Source: Micromussa lordhowensis (Eukaryota; Cnidaria; Anthozoa; Scleractinia; Lobophylliidae). From it: a DNA stretch of 64,000 nt. Both the position numbers and the translations under genes were made by a program. This document shows positions 18,299 through 32,433 of this stretch, piece by piece (the stretch's first letter is position 1; each line of letters begins with the position of its first letter). The notes below the pieces were generated by a model. That model did not search any database and was not told where the DNA came from. It saw only the letters and a program-made list of their open reading frames with translations. Where the stretch lies: the NCBI GenBank assembly GCA_964020085.1, contig OZ026601.1, positions 19,836,430 through 19,900,429 of the forward strand, given 5' to 3'.

Positions 18299-21200
18299 AT
18301 GAGCACGGGAAAGTGGCAAGTGTTGTGGTCTCCAAACCAACAGGACAAGTTTATTACTTATGGCAACGAAATATGTCTGTACAAAGTCACCAGATCGCAG
18401 GTAATATGGCAAATGATTTAAAAAAAAAAACGGAATACCACACTTAGTAGTTGTGATTCACTTCCTTTAACTTTGGCACCTTACGTTAGGCAAGATGTGT
18501 CTAGACGGAACCAACAAAAATGTGGGGAGGGGATGGTGGGTATGACAGGTCATAGATCAATTTGAACATAAGTGGCGATCAATAGCCCAATTTCGATATA
18601 TTAAAATTCAGCCTAAAACAATAGACCTCAGCACGAGGCTCGTGGGAATAAACCCCACAAACTCTGTAGTTATTCCCACGAGCCTCGTGCTGAGGTCTAT
18701 TGTTTTAGGCTGAATTTTAATATATCGAAATTGGGCTATTCCTATCTTTTGCATGCTACATCTGTGTAAAGCACATGAGAATTCCGAACTTGATCACCCT
18801 TTTAAAAGAGTATTGACTTTAAATAAATTGATCTCCCAAGAACAATATAATTTAAAAAGTAAGTCTTATCTGTACAAGCACTTGACAGGCCTCCACCAAC
18901 CTGAAGCATTGTAAGTATTAACCCATTGACTACCAGAGCTTTTTTCCAAAAACACCTTTTTGGACATTTGGGAGATTTTCAGCCAGGATATGAGCCAAAT
19001 TACCTCCAATCTACTCAAAAAGGCATTTGCAACATGATAGCATGCCTTTCTTTCCACCAGCACCAGAAATCAACATTTGGAAATTTGAAAAGTTTGTGGA
19101 TGAGAAAGTGACCTAGGTCTTTAGGCTTTTCAGGTTTTCGTAAAAAAAAATTTTGCCTTTCCTTTTTCTCGTATTCTTATCTTTTTGCGACAGTTACTGA
19201 CCTTCTACTGAGCTTGCTTCCAGTTCAAAAATTTCAGAGAAAGCATCATCAAGACAGACAATTTTTACCATGGAGTAGCCAAGTTCTCTTTTTTCACTCA
19301 AAAACCATACTGGATAGGAATCCATCCATTTCACAAAAAAATACACATGTAGTCACGGCAATCATTCTTGCTAAAGGATGACCAGGAGATAACACAAGAA
19401 CACAGTGTGGTCTGATAAACAAGTGCCAGGCCCCTATCGGGCAAATCATAAACAGTGTCCAGTCTCTTTTTTGTAGAATTATGTTCTACAAACCCATTCA
19501 ATGGAATGGAAGGTCACTGAAAATTCTGAGGGGGGTGGAGGGATCTCAAAAGCCAAATCACCGGTACATAATCGGAAGTATGAAGCAGTGGGGAGGGTCA
19601 AACCCAAAAGTGGAGGAGGTATGGATACAAGTATTCTGGAACAACACAATTGACTAGTTTGTGTTTGTGCTTTACAGGAAAGTCCTCCAAAGGCTGCCGG
19701 CGGAAGAAGTCAAGGTATTGGTCTGTGCCTTTAGTGAATCCTACTCCTTTTGACTATGGGAGGCGCGGTGGCCTTATGGTTAGTGCGCTTGACTCCGGAG
19801 CGAGCGCTCCAGTTCGAGCCCTGGCATGGGACATTGTGTTGTATTCTTAGGCAAGACACTTTACTCTCACAGTGCCTCTCTCCACCCAGGTGTATAAATG
19901 AGTCCCCGCAAATTTAATGCTGGTGGTAACCCTGCGATGGACTAGCATCCCATCCAGGGGGGATTAGATATATTCCTAGTTGCTTCATGCTACTGAAACC
20001 GAGATAAGCTCCGGCCTGATGAGCCACTAGGCTTGTATGCAGACTTTACCTTTACCCTACTCCTTTTGACTGACAATAGCATGGCAGTGCAGATGTAGAA
20101 AATGAAAAGCATTATTTTGTGATATGGAAATTAACTATGTGCACAAAACAGTAAAACATGGTTTATCTCTAACATTTTAAACCCATAAAACATGGTGTTT
20201 TGATCAAGTAGAATGCATGCATTTTCTAGTGTTTGTTATATCTGCTATACAATATATTTTTTTGTGTGTGTTTTTTTTTGTGTGTGTTTTGTTTTGATAG
20301 TGATTCAGCTTTCTGATGATACTTACGCATCACTTTTGTCTGTCATGGCTGATATACAATATCTAAAGGTAACTTATACAAAGCATAGAAGCAAAGGTGA
20401 TACAATTCATGTAATCTTTCAAGCACTTGTCTAACCACGCAAGCACGCACACCCACAACCCTGGACAGAACTAGTTGAGAAGAAATTGGAAAAAAAAAAC
20501 CACCATCGTTTTCCTGTTATACAAACTGAAATTCAAAATGGTGTTGAATTAATTGTAGTTATCCCTTTCCCTTTTACACTGTTGTTTTGGTTAATACTGT
20601 GTTGTATAGACATGTTGATTTTTAGACCAAAACAATGTTAAATGGGGTTGGTGGGGTCCAACTTTGGTGTAGTTTGATCACATTTTATAAATTAAATAAC
20701 TGAGCTACTATGCACGCTCTCATTGGTCAATAGGTTTGTTTAGATGAGAGTATGTAACACTGTTGTGACATTTTAGATTTGCGCATATTTTTGAGAATTA
20801 TTTCATAATAGCAATAGAGCACTTTTTCCATGTTTATGAAGCCTCCTCTAAACACTCGGGGGAGGGGAGGGGGAGAATTCTTGAAAGTTATGCAAACCTT
20901 CGACTGTGTCTTGGGTTTGCATAACTGTCTCCAATTCTCCCAACCCTCCTTGTGTTTAGATGAGGCTATGTAAACACAGAAAAAGTGCTCCATTGCTTGA
21001 ACAGTACTGTGTACAATCGATTGTAGCTTTTTAACCCTCTTACCCTTAGTTAGAGCTCCTTAGTAATGCTACTCATATTTTTTTTAATATAGTGTGTTGC
21101 ATGGTACCCAAAATCTGAACCAGAGAACTTGTTAGCTGTTGGACAAGCAAATGGCAGAGTTCTTGTTACATGGTAAGAATATGCCATAGGTTGTGCCTTT

Positions 21201-24200
21201 AACCTACAGAGCTTTTATTTTTTCTCTTCTGATAGGATATTCTTACTACCAGATATCATGTTCGGCATACACTGGTGTAGAACAATGTATAATCTACCGC
21301 ATCTTGAAAATGTTTTGGCAAGTTGTGTGGTACAATGAAACCTGTATTGATGCAATGTGAGCCTTGCCTTTTTCCTATAATTTTTGTTAACAATGGTGTT
21401 AAGAAGATTCCTATATGATAGAGTGACTGGGAAAGATACACTGGTTATGGCATTGTATTCAGGAAGTTTGCATTTTGAACACTGTTTCTAAAACAATTAT
21501 TATATTGAAGTCTGGGATAAAATAATAAAGGATTATACTGGTTGGGATTTTAGAATGTGGCCATTGGCTGTATGAATAGGAAATCCCAAAATTTGAGATC
21601 ACAATTTTATTTATTTTCAGCATTGGAAATGAAAACAGTCAAGCAAACTTTGGACTTGCAAGAGAATTTGGTAAGAATCAACAACTCATAAATGTTTACA
21701 GACACTGAAAGAATAAAGTTATCAGTTAAAATGAAATATGATGTTGACATAAAATGAAACAAATATTTTAATTATTTTAATTTCTAAAGTTCCAAGGCAT
21801 TCACGGCAATGTAACAGTCTTGCATGGAATCCTGTTGAGAGCAATTTGGTAAGTACAATCTTTAGAACTCCAGTTATATAATTATGAAAATAATGGTAAT
21901 TGGACAGAGTAAAGTACAACATAGGAGAACTTTTAGTTTCATAATCAGACAAGCATGCAGCATGAGGGCATTTTGAAATTATTAGCATGATTACTCTCTG
22001 AATTGTACAACACAAAATTAAATTACTAATATATAAATAACAAATTTCGAGACTAAAAAAAGGCTTTTGAGAACTTCGTTTGAGTAAAAAGGTCAGTAGC
22101 ACTGTCTGTAAGTTTCAAAAACTGTAGGAAATACCATGAAGGAAGCCAATACAGCACAGGTAATTGACATGCAAATGGCGTAGGTATCCAATTGCAGGGA
22201 TCAAATTATAAAAAGTTATGATAAGATACCTGTAATTGGACTTGATCAGGCACATGGAGAACCAATCATGATCTTGAGAATTTTTTGTAGATACGATTAT
22301 TGAATAAATGATACACATAATCTTGAACCTGGAATAATAACTATATTTTTAACAGTTTATTGGGGGGAGTGCCGTCCAGTTCTCTGGGACATGTAGATTT
22401 TCCTGCTAGGCAAGTAACTTTACTTTCTCACTTGCCAGATGGACAAAGGCTCGGGCAAGTCATGAGCATGAAAAGTTATTTGTCAAATGAGGAAATGATC
22501 AGTAATTATGTCGAAGAAAATCACTCCGATAGAAATTGTCAGGTGACTGTCGGCCAACTGTTAGCAGACAAATAACCAACAGACTACTGATAGGTCACAG
22601 AAGGCCAATATAAAAATGTGACTGTATATCATAGCAATAAAACCAACGCTTAATGCACTAAAACATTTCAGCCAGTCAAAGTCCAAGTGATTGACAACCT
22701 ATGCAAATTGCATGACGTTGCTTGTGATGGAGTATTGGCATGGTAATGACATGTTAATTGATTTTTAGCCAATGGGAGGAGAAACAGGGAAGTCAGTTTC
22801 TCAACAGAAGTCCGTAGATCCTCTATTTTTGTCTTTCCCCAGCTCCACCCCACCTGTGTTCATATCCCTTACAGTGAATATTTTGCTTGACATCTGTATG
22901 AACTTGAGATAGATTCCATGGACAGACTAGGAGTGAAGAAAGGTTTTATTTCTTCTCAGCTGGCAGCTGGACTTGACAAAGTTAGGAATGATGTTTCTCT
23001 TCTTGTTTGGGACATTAATGTTCAACTCAGTGAGTAAACTTACCATTTAATCTAACTTACGCTGAAGGACTTAAGGGATTACAAGCAGTACAACTTGTCA
23101 ATTTGATTTCATGTACTGTAGGTTGATAAGTCAACTAATCCACATGGCATTATCATTTTATTAAGTAAATAATACATGTTGTCAAAATCACAAGTTTGAG
23201 AGCATACATTTTCTTGAGCATGTTTTTATCGGCGAAAGAAATGTCAAGGTTACCTACATTACAATCTTGGACAAAATAAATGGAACATCTGGACCACCCC
23301 TCCTCCCATTTCAATGATGCCAAAATGGCGCGTTTTTTGCTCCTTCCTGCCTTCATCATTGCTTTGGAGGGGAAGGGGGCTAATTGAACATTCCTTTTTA
23401 TTCTGTCCAAGATTGTAGCTCTCATGCAATGTCTAGTTACAATTGATGACGAGCGTTTCTTACGGAGGAAAATTGAAGTGGAAACCGTGAAACTGAGTAT
23501 TTTTCCATGAGAAAATAGTATTTTGAGGGAAAGTGTGTGCTAATATAGGTATCTGTTTTCTGCAAATAATTAGCTTCCATAAAGTATTTATTAAATCAAG
23601 GTCATTATACACAGTCATACATGCACACATCAGATAATAAGTGTATGTCTCCCATTTGGATTATTTTGTTATCAGGTGTTAGAGACAGTTCAATTCAAGA
23701 AAAAAGGTTGGTGTACAACTGTCCAACTTTGTTTCCATTGTTAAAACAGGTTCTGATCAGTGTTTTTCCTGTCATTGATTAATCAGGCCATGTCAGATAG
23801 ATCAGATAATTTGTAGTACAATGTATATGAACAATCAGTTAAAGCCATAGTCAAGTTTATATAATGTTTTTAACCAGATGATAAGTCGCTTGACACTTGC
23901 CAAAGATGTACTTGCTGGAATGAGAGTTTACCAAATATATTTTTCTAGGTTCCATTTCTTGTTCACATAATATGTCGAATTATTTTTGCATTTTGATTGG
24001 TTCTTACTTTTGAAAGAGTAGGACAGATGCATGGGTTATGTGTTTGTTTGTTTGTTATATAAAACAAACAGTAATAGATCACAGATGACATCAAAAATGT
24101 GCTAAGACCATGGGCAACACACTCGCCTAATGGCTTGTGTGCCACTTTATTGTTCGTACTACATTTTGATGTCATCTGTGATCTATTCCTGAACAGATGC

Positions 24201-27200
24201 ATGGTGGACTGAAACAAGTTGAAAGTGACCAAACTAGCTGTCAGTAAGTGCAAAAAAAGCTGAATAACAGCTCATAAAGAACATTTATTTTTTGACGGAT
24301 TGTTTCCACTGAAATTTGATGAAATATTCCATTGAATCTAAACTAATTTAGCCTAAAAGAATAACTCTTGATACCTATTGTGAAGTGTTTTAATGTACAG
24401 TTTCCTTTCACATCCTTAATGTAGACATTCTGGAGTGACTGGTGGTAAACAGTCTCCCATCACTGTAGGAACAGGCTTTCAGGACCCGTCCACTGTAGGA
24501 AACAGACCTCTTGCAGAACTTTGTAAGCTGCTGTCATCTATGCTCAACTTGTTCACTGAACATTGCTTATGGTATAACTGTATTTGCTAGTTCTAAGACA
24601 TTGGAATCTAAATGGCCAACACTAAACATTAAATATGTTGTCTAATATTACAAATTTTAAGCGTAATTCAAACTAACTTGACATTGATCAAAACAGCGAA
24701 ATGTTGAAATGAAATCGCAAGTAATGCAATTAAACTAAATCTCTTTCAGTTTTTCAGCATTATTTTGGATCTTGAAACCTTGGAAAGTTTGAACTTCCTA
24801 CTTGTACCACTCTGATAATTACAGTTCAGCTTTATAACTTTAGGGTTGGAGACCGAATGACCTTCCATAAGCTGGGCATGGATAAAGTCTGAAACTGCAC
24901 AATATCCTGTTAACTCTAGTACTGTTTTCTTGTGTTTTATCCTCTGCTGATTGAAAAGCATGTAATTATGTTTTAAAGTTGATCGATTTTCAGTGAATGC
25001 AGTGTACATCAATTGTACATCAAGCCTCTGGATTTGCTGTACCATGATCTGCTAATTCTAGTTTGTTTGCCTGCAGCTACTTCAGACCCAACTCTTTCCC
25101 TGGCATGGTCACCTAATGATCATAACAAATTAATTACTGGCCAGGCACAGAAGTTTCTGAGGGTGTTTGACATAAGAAGTGAGTACAGTACATCTGTTAC
25201 TGATTTCACCTAAACCTGATCATGACACTATACTTGCATGCAGAGTTGACATACCATATTCTTACTAATTTTCATGTGTACCAGATGTTCCAATTTTTGT
25301 ATTTTGGGAAATGTTTTTGATGAAAAGAGAATTATCTCCTAAGTGCCTTGTGGACAGTTATGGTACAAGAAGCTTTTCTTTTGCCTTGCTGAAATTGTGG
25401 AACTCAATACCAGAAGATAGGTTTAAAACTAAACTGAAGACTTACTTTTTTAAAAACGTTTTTACTTGATGAATTAGTGTGTTACTTTTCTTAAGTAATT
25501 GGGTAGTTATTTTAGTTAGTTATTTGTTCTATTTCATTTAGTTAATTGTTTGCTGTCAGGCACATTGAGTTGAGAAATGCGGCCTATAAAAATGTAAATG
25601 TTGTTATAATAATTGTTATCATTAAAATTACCACATGTATGAATTTTTCCCAGATAATTATCAAAATCTTGGATTGGTCTTTATTTACACTATTTAATGT
25701 ATCAGCATAATTTGACTTAAATTTAATTGTTTACCAAGCTACATGTACCAGTGACTGAAAAACATCTCTTCAATTATCAAAATTGGGGATTTGTTTTTTG
25801 CCTGTCTGTGTACGTGGTTACTGTAAAAAGTATTATGTTTCCAGCCACATCTGTTATAGCATTATATTTCTTAAAAAGCTACATGTAAATTGAGTATCTA
25901 TGTAATGGTAGACAAACATCCTTGTGACAAAGTGAATTATCTGTGTTTCACAACTGAAGTTTGAAAATGTGTTGAAAATGTTGCCCCCTCCCTCACTGTT
26001 GTAACTCAGGAGAAGTTGCAGGTACAGTGTAGAAGTGTTCACAATTGCAGTATGTTGGGGTGGGTGGAGGGGCTGGGCATGTATTGTTGCATGCAAGTGT
26101 TAGTTCGTTCTGTCTGTAAAAGCACCAAAAGTGCAAATTTGCCCCAAGACTTTTGTCCATGATGTTTAAAGTGTCTACTTTTTTTTGTAGACACCACTGG
26201 CCCTCACAATGCAGCTGTTACAAAAGCAGTCTATGGTGTGTGTGTTGACCCGCATGATGGACACAGAATTGCCTCATTTGCAGAAGTAATTTAGAACAGT
26301 CCCAATTCTTGTAATAATTATATTATAATAATAACTCAAAGATTGCAAAAGATCACTTTTTATTTCTGAACATTTCCCAATATTATTGGAAGGTTTGCGA
26401 GCACTGTGGAAAATTCTCCAAAGATAAGTTGTATTTGAAGGACAATAGTAGGGCATTCCAAGGGGTTTCATTAACAGCCGAGCACCGGGAAAATTTGAAC
26501 GGTTGTGAGGATGATTTTACTTGCCTGGTTTGACTATCTAGAGGAATGTTTTTCTTATATTAGAAGTTCAGTTCAATCAGTCTTGCCTGCCTGTGAAAAC
26601 CAGTTGCCCTCCTGCTGGAACTATTATCAGACCCCTGATCATTCCCATCACGCAAGTAGACAATGAATGTCTTATCCAAAGGCAGTAACTAGTTTTTTTT
26701 AGTGTCCTGTTGAAATATGTAACAGTAATCTCATGACTTTTCTTGTACAACTTAGAATAAACAACACCAACCTACCTAAATGCACTCAATATCGTGATTT
26801 TGATTACTGTCTTGTACAAATTTAGTGTGTATGAACTGTACATGTACATTATATGTTATAGTAATTAAAATTTAAATCTTTCTTTGCCACAGGGTCCCCC
26901 TGGTGTTATGTGTATCTGGGATGACCGAAATTTTGAAAAACCAGTATCCTTTTTTCATGGTCTACTTGAAATTATAATAATAAAATTAGTCACTGAGGTG
27001 TTCACCAAATACATTTATCTTTACTCATTACATGGCTTAGTGAACTGTGTTAATAAAAATAAATGGGGTGGGTCAAATTATGCAGAATTATCATAAAGAA
27101 GTTGAAAAGTACAGTAATTGTGAAGAAGAGCTCCCCGAAAAACCTGTCGGTCAACTGTTGACCAACAGAGTACCGACAGGTTACCAACAGGCTACCAACA

Positions 27201-30200
27201 GCTAACCAACAGCTAACCAACAGTTTCCCAAAGAAGAAAATTCATTGTGAAAACACGTAGTAAACATGACCCAAAAGTACACCTGTGTTACTTGCTTGCA
27301 GTCCAATGTTTTCTTTAAGATCCAGACTTTGTTCAAACCAATTTAATATTGCTTGTAATCAGCCAAGGACAACTTTAAAACCAGTTGCAAACTAGGAGAT
27401 GTCTGTGTGTTAATATACATGGAGTTGTGCTATTGAAGGAACCATGGCAGCAGCAAATGCATGAACGAATCAGTTAAGTTGGTTCTATAGGTAGCCAAGA
27501 TAGAGTTCTCTTCTTCAGAAAGTACCAAAAACAATCTTGAAGGGAGATCAGAATGTTCAGAGACATGGTTGGAGATGTATTTGTTGTGATTTTTTGTGTC
27601 TTTATAAAATAACTGACATACTACGCATGCCCTGATTGGTCAATAGAGTTGCAAAACCTATGCTCTATTGTACCGGTAAACACATAGAAAAGTGGTTACG
27701 TCAGCGTTCCCGTAATAGCCAAAGAAAGAGAGAAAAATTTCTCCAGCTTCGACCTAATACCGGCTTTTGGTCTGGAAATGTCTGAAGGCAAAAATTAAAG
27801 TGAAAATAAACCAAAACTGTAAATAAACAAATGAAAACAAAAGCGCGGAGGAAGACGGGTCCAGCAAGAAGAGACGATTTGCCATGGTGGACAGATCTTG
27901 ACATCTCTATGCGGGAACTCTGCCAGAACACTAGCAATAACAAATGTAATAAACAGTTTCGGCTTTCGCTGGCTGAGATGTCAGTAACACAAATATCTTT
28001 CATTCAACATATACATAGAAATTTACAAGGAAAAACAGGACCAGAAGTTGGTTCCGATACATAAGCTTATGCGCTCAAACTTTTCTTCCATTACAAAAAT
28101 TTTACGCCTATTCCGTTTGCGCTTAAGTTTAGAAAGAAGTTTTAAGCATTTTCGGTGCTTTCCGTGGTCTGGGTAGGATGCATTTCTGACTACAGGAGGG
28201 CTAGACTGATCAGTTTGGGTTGCTATTAAGCAGGGAAAATATTTCTTGTGAGTTGTCATGAGAAATTTTGAGTTTAAACTCAATGCATGCATGCATAACA
28301 CAATAACACAAGCAATAGCTCTCAGCTAAAAAAATACACAAAGACACTGACTTCATAGCCTTCAACATAAATACATTTTTGAATAAATTTTGAAAGCAGC
28401 GTTTCTGTAACTGACCTTTATTCCATTCGCAAACCTTTGGAAAGTTATTGTTGAATCACGTCGCCAAGTGTATTTGTTTGCAAACTGTCTGCACATGTAC
28501 AGTTTTTTAGTGTCGTCATTGTGTACAGAGTGCAAGTGACGAACATGCGTGATTACATTGTAAGATATGCAACTGAAATAATCAGTGATTATGACTGCGT
28601 ATTGTTCTTGTTTGGGGTCAGGCTTGTAAACCAACTTTTTATCTCCTTGACATCAGTCAGTTAATGACGATGACTCAAATGTGTCCTGTGACAGCCATTG
28701 CATGGAGCCCAACACGATCTGGCTTACTGGCCACACTTGGTAAAGAAAGTCCTGTTGTACAGCTTTACGACATTCAGCATGCCTCAGTTGGTAAGTGCTA
28801 TAGTCAAGTTAATGTGTTGACTGTTACTCAAATCATGTTGAATTTCTGTTAGGGTCACGTGTGTAAAAATAGTCATTATAATTGTTTATTGCTTTAGAAA
28901 ACGCTCTGTAAGGAAAGGCATGTTAAGAGCTGTACTTCTATTTAACAGTTAGATTATGAGCTTAAGATTTCTATTGCGCGTAGTTGACGAGGGTGCACAC
29001 ATAGAAATTGAGAGCGAGCCGCCAGTTTGTTAACAAGCACACACTGCTACGCTACTCACTATCTACTTAACAATTAGATTATGAGCTCGAGATTTCTATT
29101 GCGTGATAGTTGACGAGGGCGCAGCCCGAGTCAACTATCGCACGATAGAAATGGAGAGTGAATAATCTAATTGTTTAAGTATAAATCTACTAGTCGTTCA
29201 AAACTTAATCTAAATCCTCTTCTCAACACTTCGAAAACGCCAAGAAATGGTCGTCATATTGTTAACAAGTGCACACTGTTACGCTACTCACTATCTATCA
29301 CAGAATAGATAGTGAGTAGCGTAGCCAATCAGAGAACGGCCTTCGTGATAGAACGCTAGTAGATTTATACTAAATCAGAATACATGTAGATATAGTGAGA
29401 AGCATAGCCAATCAGAGAACACCATTCATGATAGAACTGTAGTAGACTTATATACCAACACTTGATAGAAATACAGATTAAATGTTCTATTAAAATTTCT
29501 TAATTAAAAGTAATAATGAGAAAGGAATATTTAGTCAACATTCCTTTTTTATGGGTAATGAAAAGAAAACATCAGAAGTACTATTGATTGATGATTTTTT
29601 TCCTGTTATTCTTTGTAGCTTCTCCAGCGTATGGAGTTGGATATGAGACAGAGCCTTCATTCATAGAAAGGAGTGTGAAACGTAAGGTCTTGTTTCTTGA
29701 TGTTATCACTAACTATAAAGTCGTAACCAGTGAGAATGTTATGTTTGTGCTCTGATTAACCCATTGACCCCCAGCGCTTTTTGCCAAGAACACCGTTTTT
29801 GGACATTTTGGTGTTTTTCAGGCTGGAGATTGGCCAAATTAGCTTCGATCTAGTCAAAAACGCATTTACAGTGTGACAGCTTGTTCTTCTTGCCCCCAGC
29901 ATCACGATTTGCAACATTTTGGCTCGGGCATGCGCAGAAATCAAAATTTTGAGATATTTTTTTTATTTTTTTTTTTCGCCCCTTCCTTTTTCTACTTTAC
30001 TTTTCTTTTTGCTGCAGTAATTGACCTTCTACTGGGCTTGCTTGCAGTTAAAAGAACTTTCAAGAAAGCATCATCGAGACAGGCAATTTTTACCATGGAG
30101 TAGTTGCGTGTAGTGGCAGGAAGTTTTGCACTGAGTTTTTCACTCAACTTTTTGAGGCTCCATTAGGCCGGTCACTCTGATCTGGGTATCATTGCAAAGA

Positions 30201-32433
30201 TCTTTTCCTCCTGCAGAAGTTGAGTATAGATAACGCCAAGTTTGGTCAAAAGTGATGACGTCAGAAGTGGAAGAAGGGCCAAGGCTCGTCAGGGCCGGTT
30301 ACGGCCGGCACGGGGATCAATGGGTTAACTACATTAAAAGCACAAAAAAAGAAATTTGTAAACCCTTGAAGACTTTAAATATATGCAAAATTCTTTGAAA
30401 GAAACAAGAAAAGCTTAATTAATGACATTTTACATACACTTCATGGACTATTTTGGTCTGAATGTCGATCACAAAAACAAAAATAAAACTTAGCTCATTA
30501 TTCTGATCAAGTGTGAACAGAGATGACTAAGAAATGGTGATTTACGAACACAATTCATTACCTGCAATTTGTATTGTGTTTATGTCAAACCAAGAAGACA
30601 TCAGAAACCATGGTAGGGTTTATGTTTGGATTATTAAAGGTGGGTAGCAATGGCACTTCAAAAGAGAAGTATCTTTATTAAATTTAGACCCACAGGGATC
30701 CATATTCATTTTTTCTGAATCGTCAGCCGGGCGAGTGAACCTGATGGCCTACTTGCCCGGTTCCATTTCGGGTCATCCAGACAAGAGTGCAGAATGGACC
30801 ACTCTAAAAGATGCCAGCGGTTAATAACATGAAAACTGCCTGCGATCATTTCATGGAAAACACTGCACTATCAAAGATGGCACCCAAACTTACGATCCCA
30901 TTGCAGACATAAAGTTGTGTGTTATTCTCCGTTATTCTTAATGTTTTAAGTGGATAAGTACCCAAACACAGGTAAAATGTACATCATAATATAGAATAGG
31001 AATTTTTGGAAATATTTTGTGGTTGAGCAAAACCTTACTCACCCAAAGGACGACTTTTTGAGTTACCTCAGTTGTCTGTGCCAGTTTGTAGTCATCTGGG
31101 ACGACCGGACGAATATGGATCCCTGGACCCAAAGAAAACCAGATAATGCTGTCTATATACCCACAAAATAATAATGTATAAAGTGTGAAATAAACAGACA
31201 GCCTTGATTATGTGCACACAAGAATTTTGGAGCATTTTTTGTGCATATTCACTTGATGTGACATAGTTTAGTGGTTTTGGAGGTTTTAAATTTCCACGTA
31301 AATACGGGATATGTTTTAGCCCTTGTAGGCACAGCAGTTAACCCTCCTAGCAGGACCAGCCACTCTCCATCAAAAAAGCCTTTAGCACTGTAACACCCAT
31401 TAAAGTTCTTTTTCACCTATAATGTAGTTTACTTTGTCTACAATATGTTTTTCTCTTTTCTTTTATATGACAGCCTCCGGGAGAGCTGTTTCTTCATTGT
31501 CCTGGCATCCTTCTCAAGAAAATCACTTGCTTACAATATCCCCATCAGGTGAGTAAAACTATTGTACAAACCTTGAGCTACTCAGGTTTCCATTTGTTAA
31601 ATACATTTTTGCTGCTTTGATGGTGATTCAGCTGATTTTAACATTGCTACTTGAGGTATCAAACTGTTGATAATGAATCACAAATATCCAGAGGTTTACA
31701 ACTTGAATAGGTGCTTGGCTAAGACACATTATTCTCACTTGTAGATTTATTATTTAAGTAGATTTATTATGTGTGAAAATCCTTCAGACATTACACACCA
31801 TCATATACAATATTTAGAAATCTCACAGGGTGGCATGATTTACAGTTCTTTGCATTGAATATTATAATTCTCATTGACATTTAAACATGTACTGTACATT
31901 TAAGAATCAAGGTTTGTAAAATTGCTCTACCAGTAGTTTTTTCATCGGACGAACCTGGCTAAACACAATTGAATATAAGTTAGAATGAACTGGAATCCGA
32001 TGCTGGAAAAGTAGTGAGAAAAAATTAGAAGAGTAAAGGTGATATTCACACTTAGACTATTTGTTGTTGTTGTTTTTTTGCACCCTAGAATGAAAATGTT
32101 TTAGACATGCAATCTAGATTAGTCTAAAGTAGTTTTGTCTGGAATTATATCACAAGTATTACATGAAGCACCACACCTTAGCTCTAGATAATTTTATTTG
32201 CTTCCCTTTGCAGGACTTGTACAAGACTGTACAGTTTTTGAAAGAATATCAGTAGTGAGTAGGCTTTATTCATTATAACCAAATTTAGTATACTTGTGAT
32301 TACTGCTTTTACTATGGTCAATATTTATTTTGATTAATTCCATTTGTGTATTTTTATTTTTCTCCAGGCCTGGTCCCCTAGCTCCCACCTTACTTGGGGA
32401 TGTGGAAAACATTTATTAGAATGTTCACAAGAG
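18299..32433 (+). CDS. MIOS: MIOS exons 1-16: WD40 beta-propeller
   Basis: Exons: 18299-18400, 20309-20368, 21093-21172, 21621-21670, 21790-21848, 22960-23029, 23676-23706, 24425-24522, 25077-25178, 26191-26285, 26893-26943, 28661-28790, 29619-29681, 31474-31548, 32214-32254 and 32368-32433 (residues 1-391). WD-type blocks include [66 protein letters not shown] and [15 protein letters not shown]. Exon 7 is a 31-nt micro-exon with an unusual donor (gttggt), the weakest call in the set. Exons 7-8 encode a linker ([11 protein letters not shown] to NRPLAEL) with little similarity to human until its end. Exon 2's acceptor at 20308 (gattcag) is chosen over tgatag at 20300 because the latter puts a stop in frame. 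Confidence 0.92.

Larger units (their letters stand above)
17876..18475. repeat. Segmental duplication copy B: broken SPC25 exon 1 / promoter / working MIOS exon 1
   Basis: Counterpart of 8508-9155. The SPC25 side has lost its start codon while the MIOS side is intact and spliced. CCAAT (18067-18071) and TCACGTGA (18089-18096) are kept. The upstream border abuts a MITE and the downstream border fades in MIOS intron 1. Confidence 0.88.
26944..28660 (+). other. U12-type (minor spliceosome) intron 11 of MIOS
   Basis: The donor is GTATCCTTTT, matching the U12 consensus RTATCCTTT. A branch site TCCTTGAC ends about 10-11 nt before the acceptor used here (catcagtcag, ending at 28660). It matches the U12 branch consensus TTCCTTRAC. 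The exon phase is 0. There is no long polypyrimidine tract, as expected for this class. Confidence 0.85.

Noticed and set aside
18926..19111. Short frame in MIOS intron 1
   Set aside because: It lies inside the TTAACCCATTGAC MITE. Similar frames in the other copies have different stops.
27140..27235. CRISPR-like array
   Set aside because: Units are short, irregular and without unique spacers. The host is a eukaryote.
27831..28301. Overlapping frames on both strands in MIOS intron 11
   Set aside because: No recognised motif, both strands open, and surrounding sequence is repeat-like.
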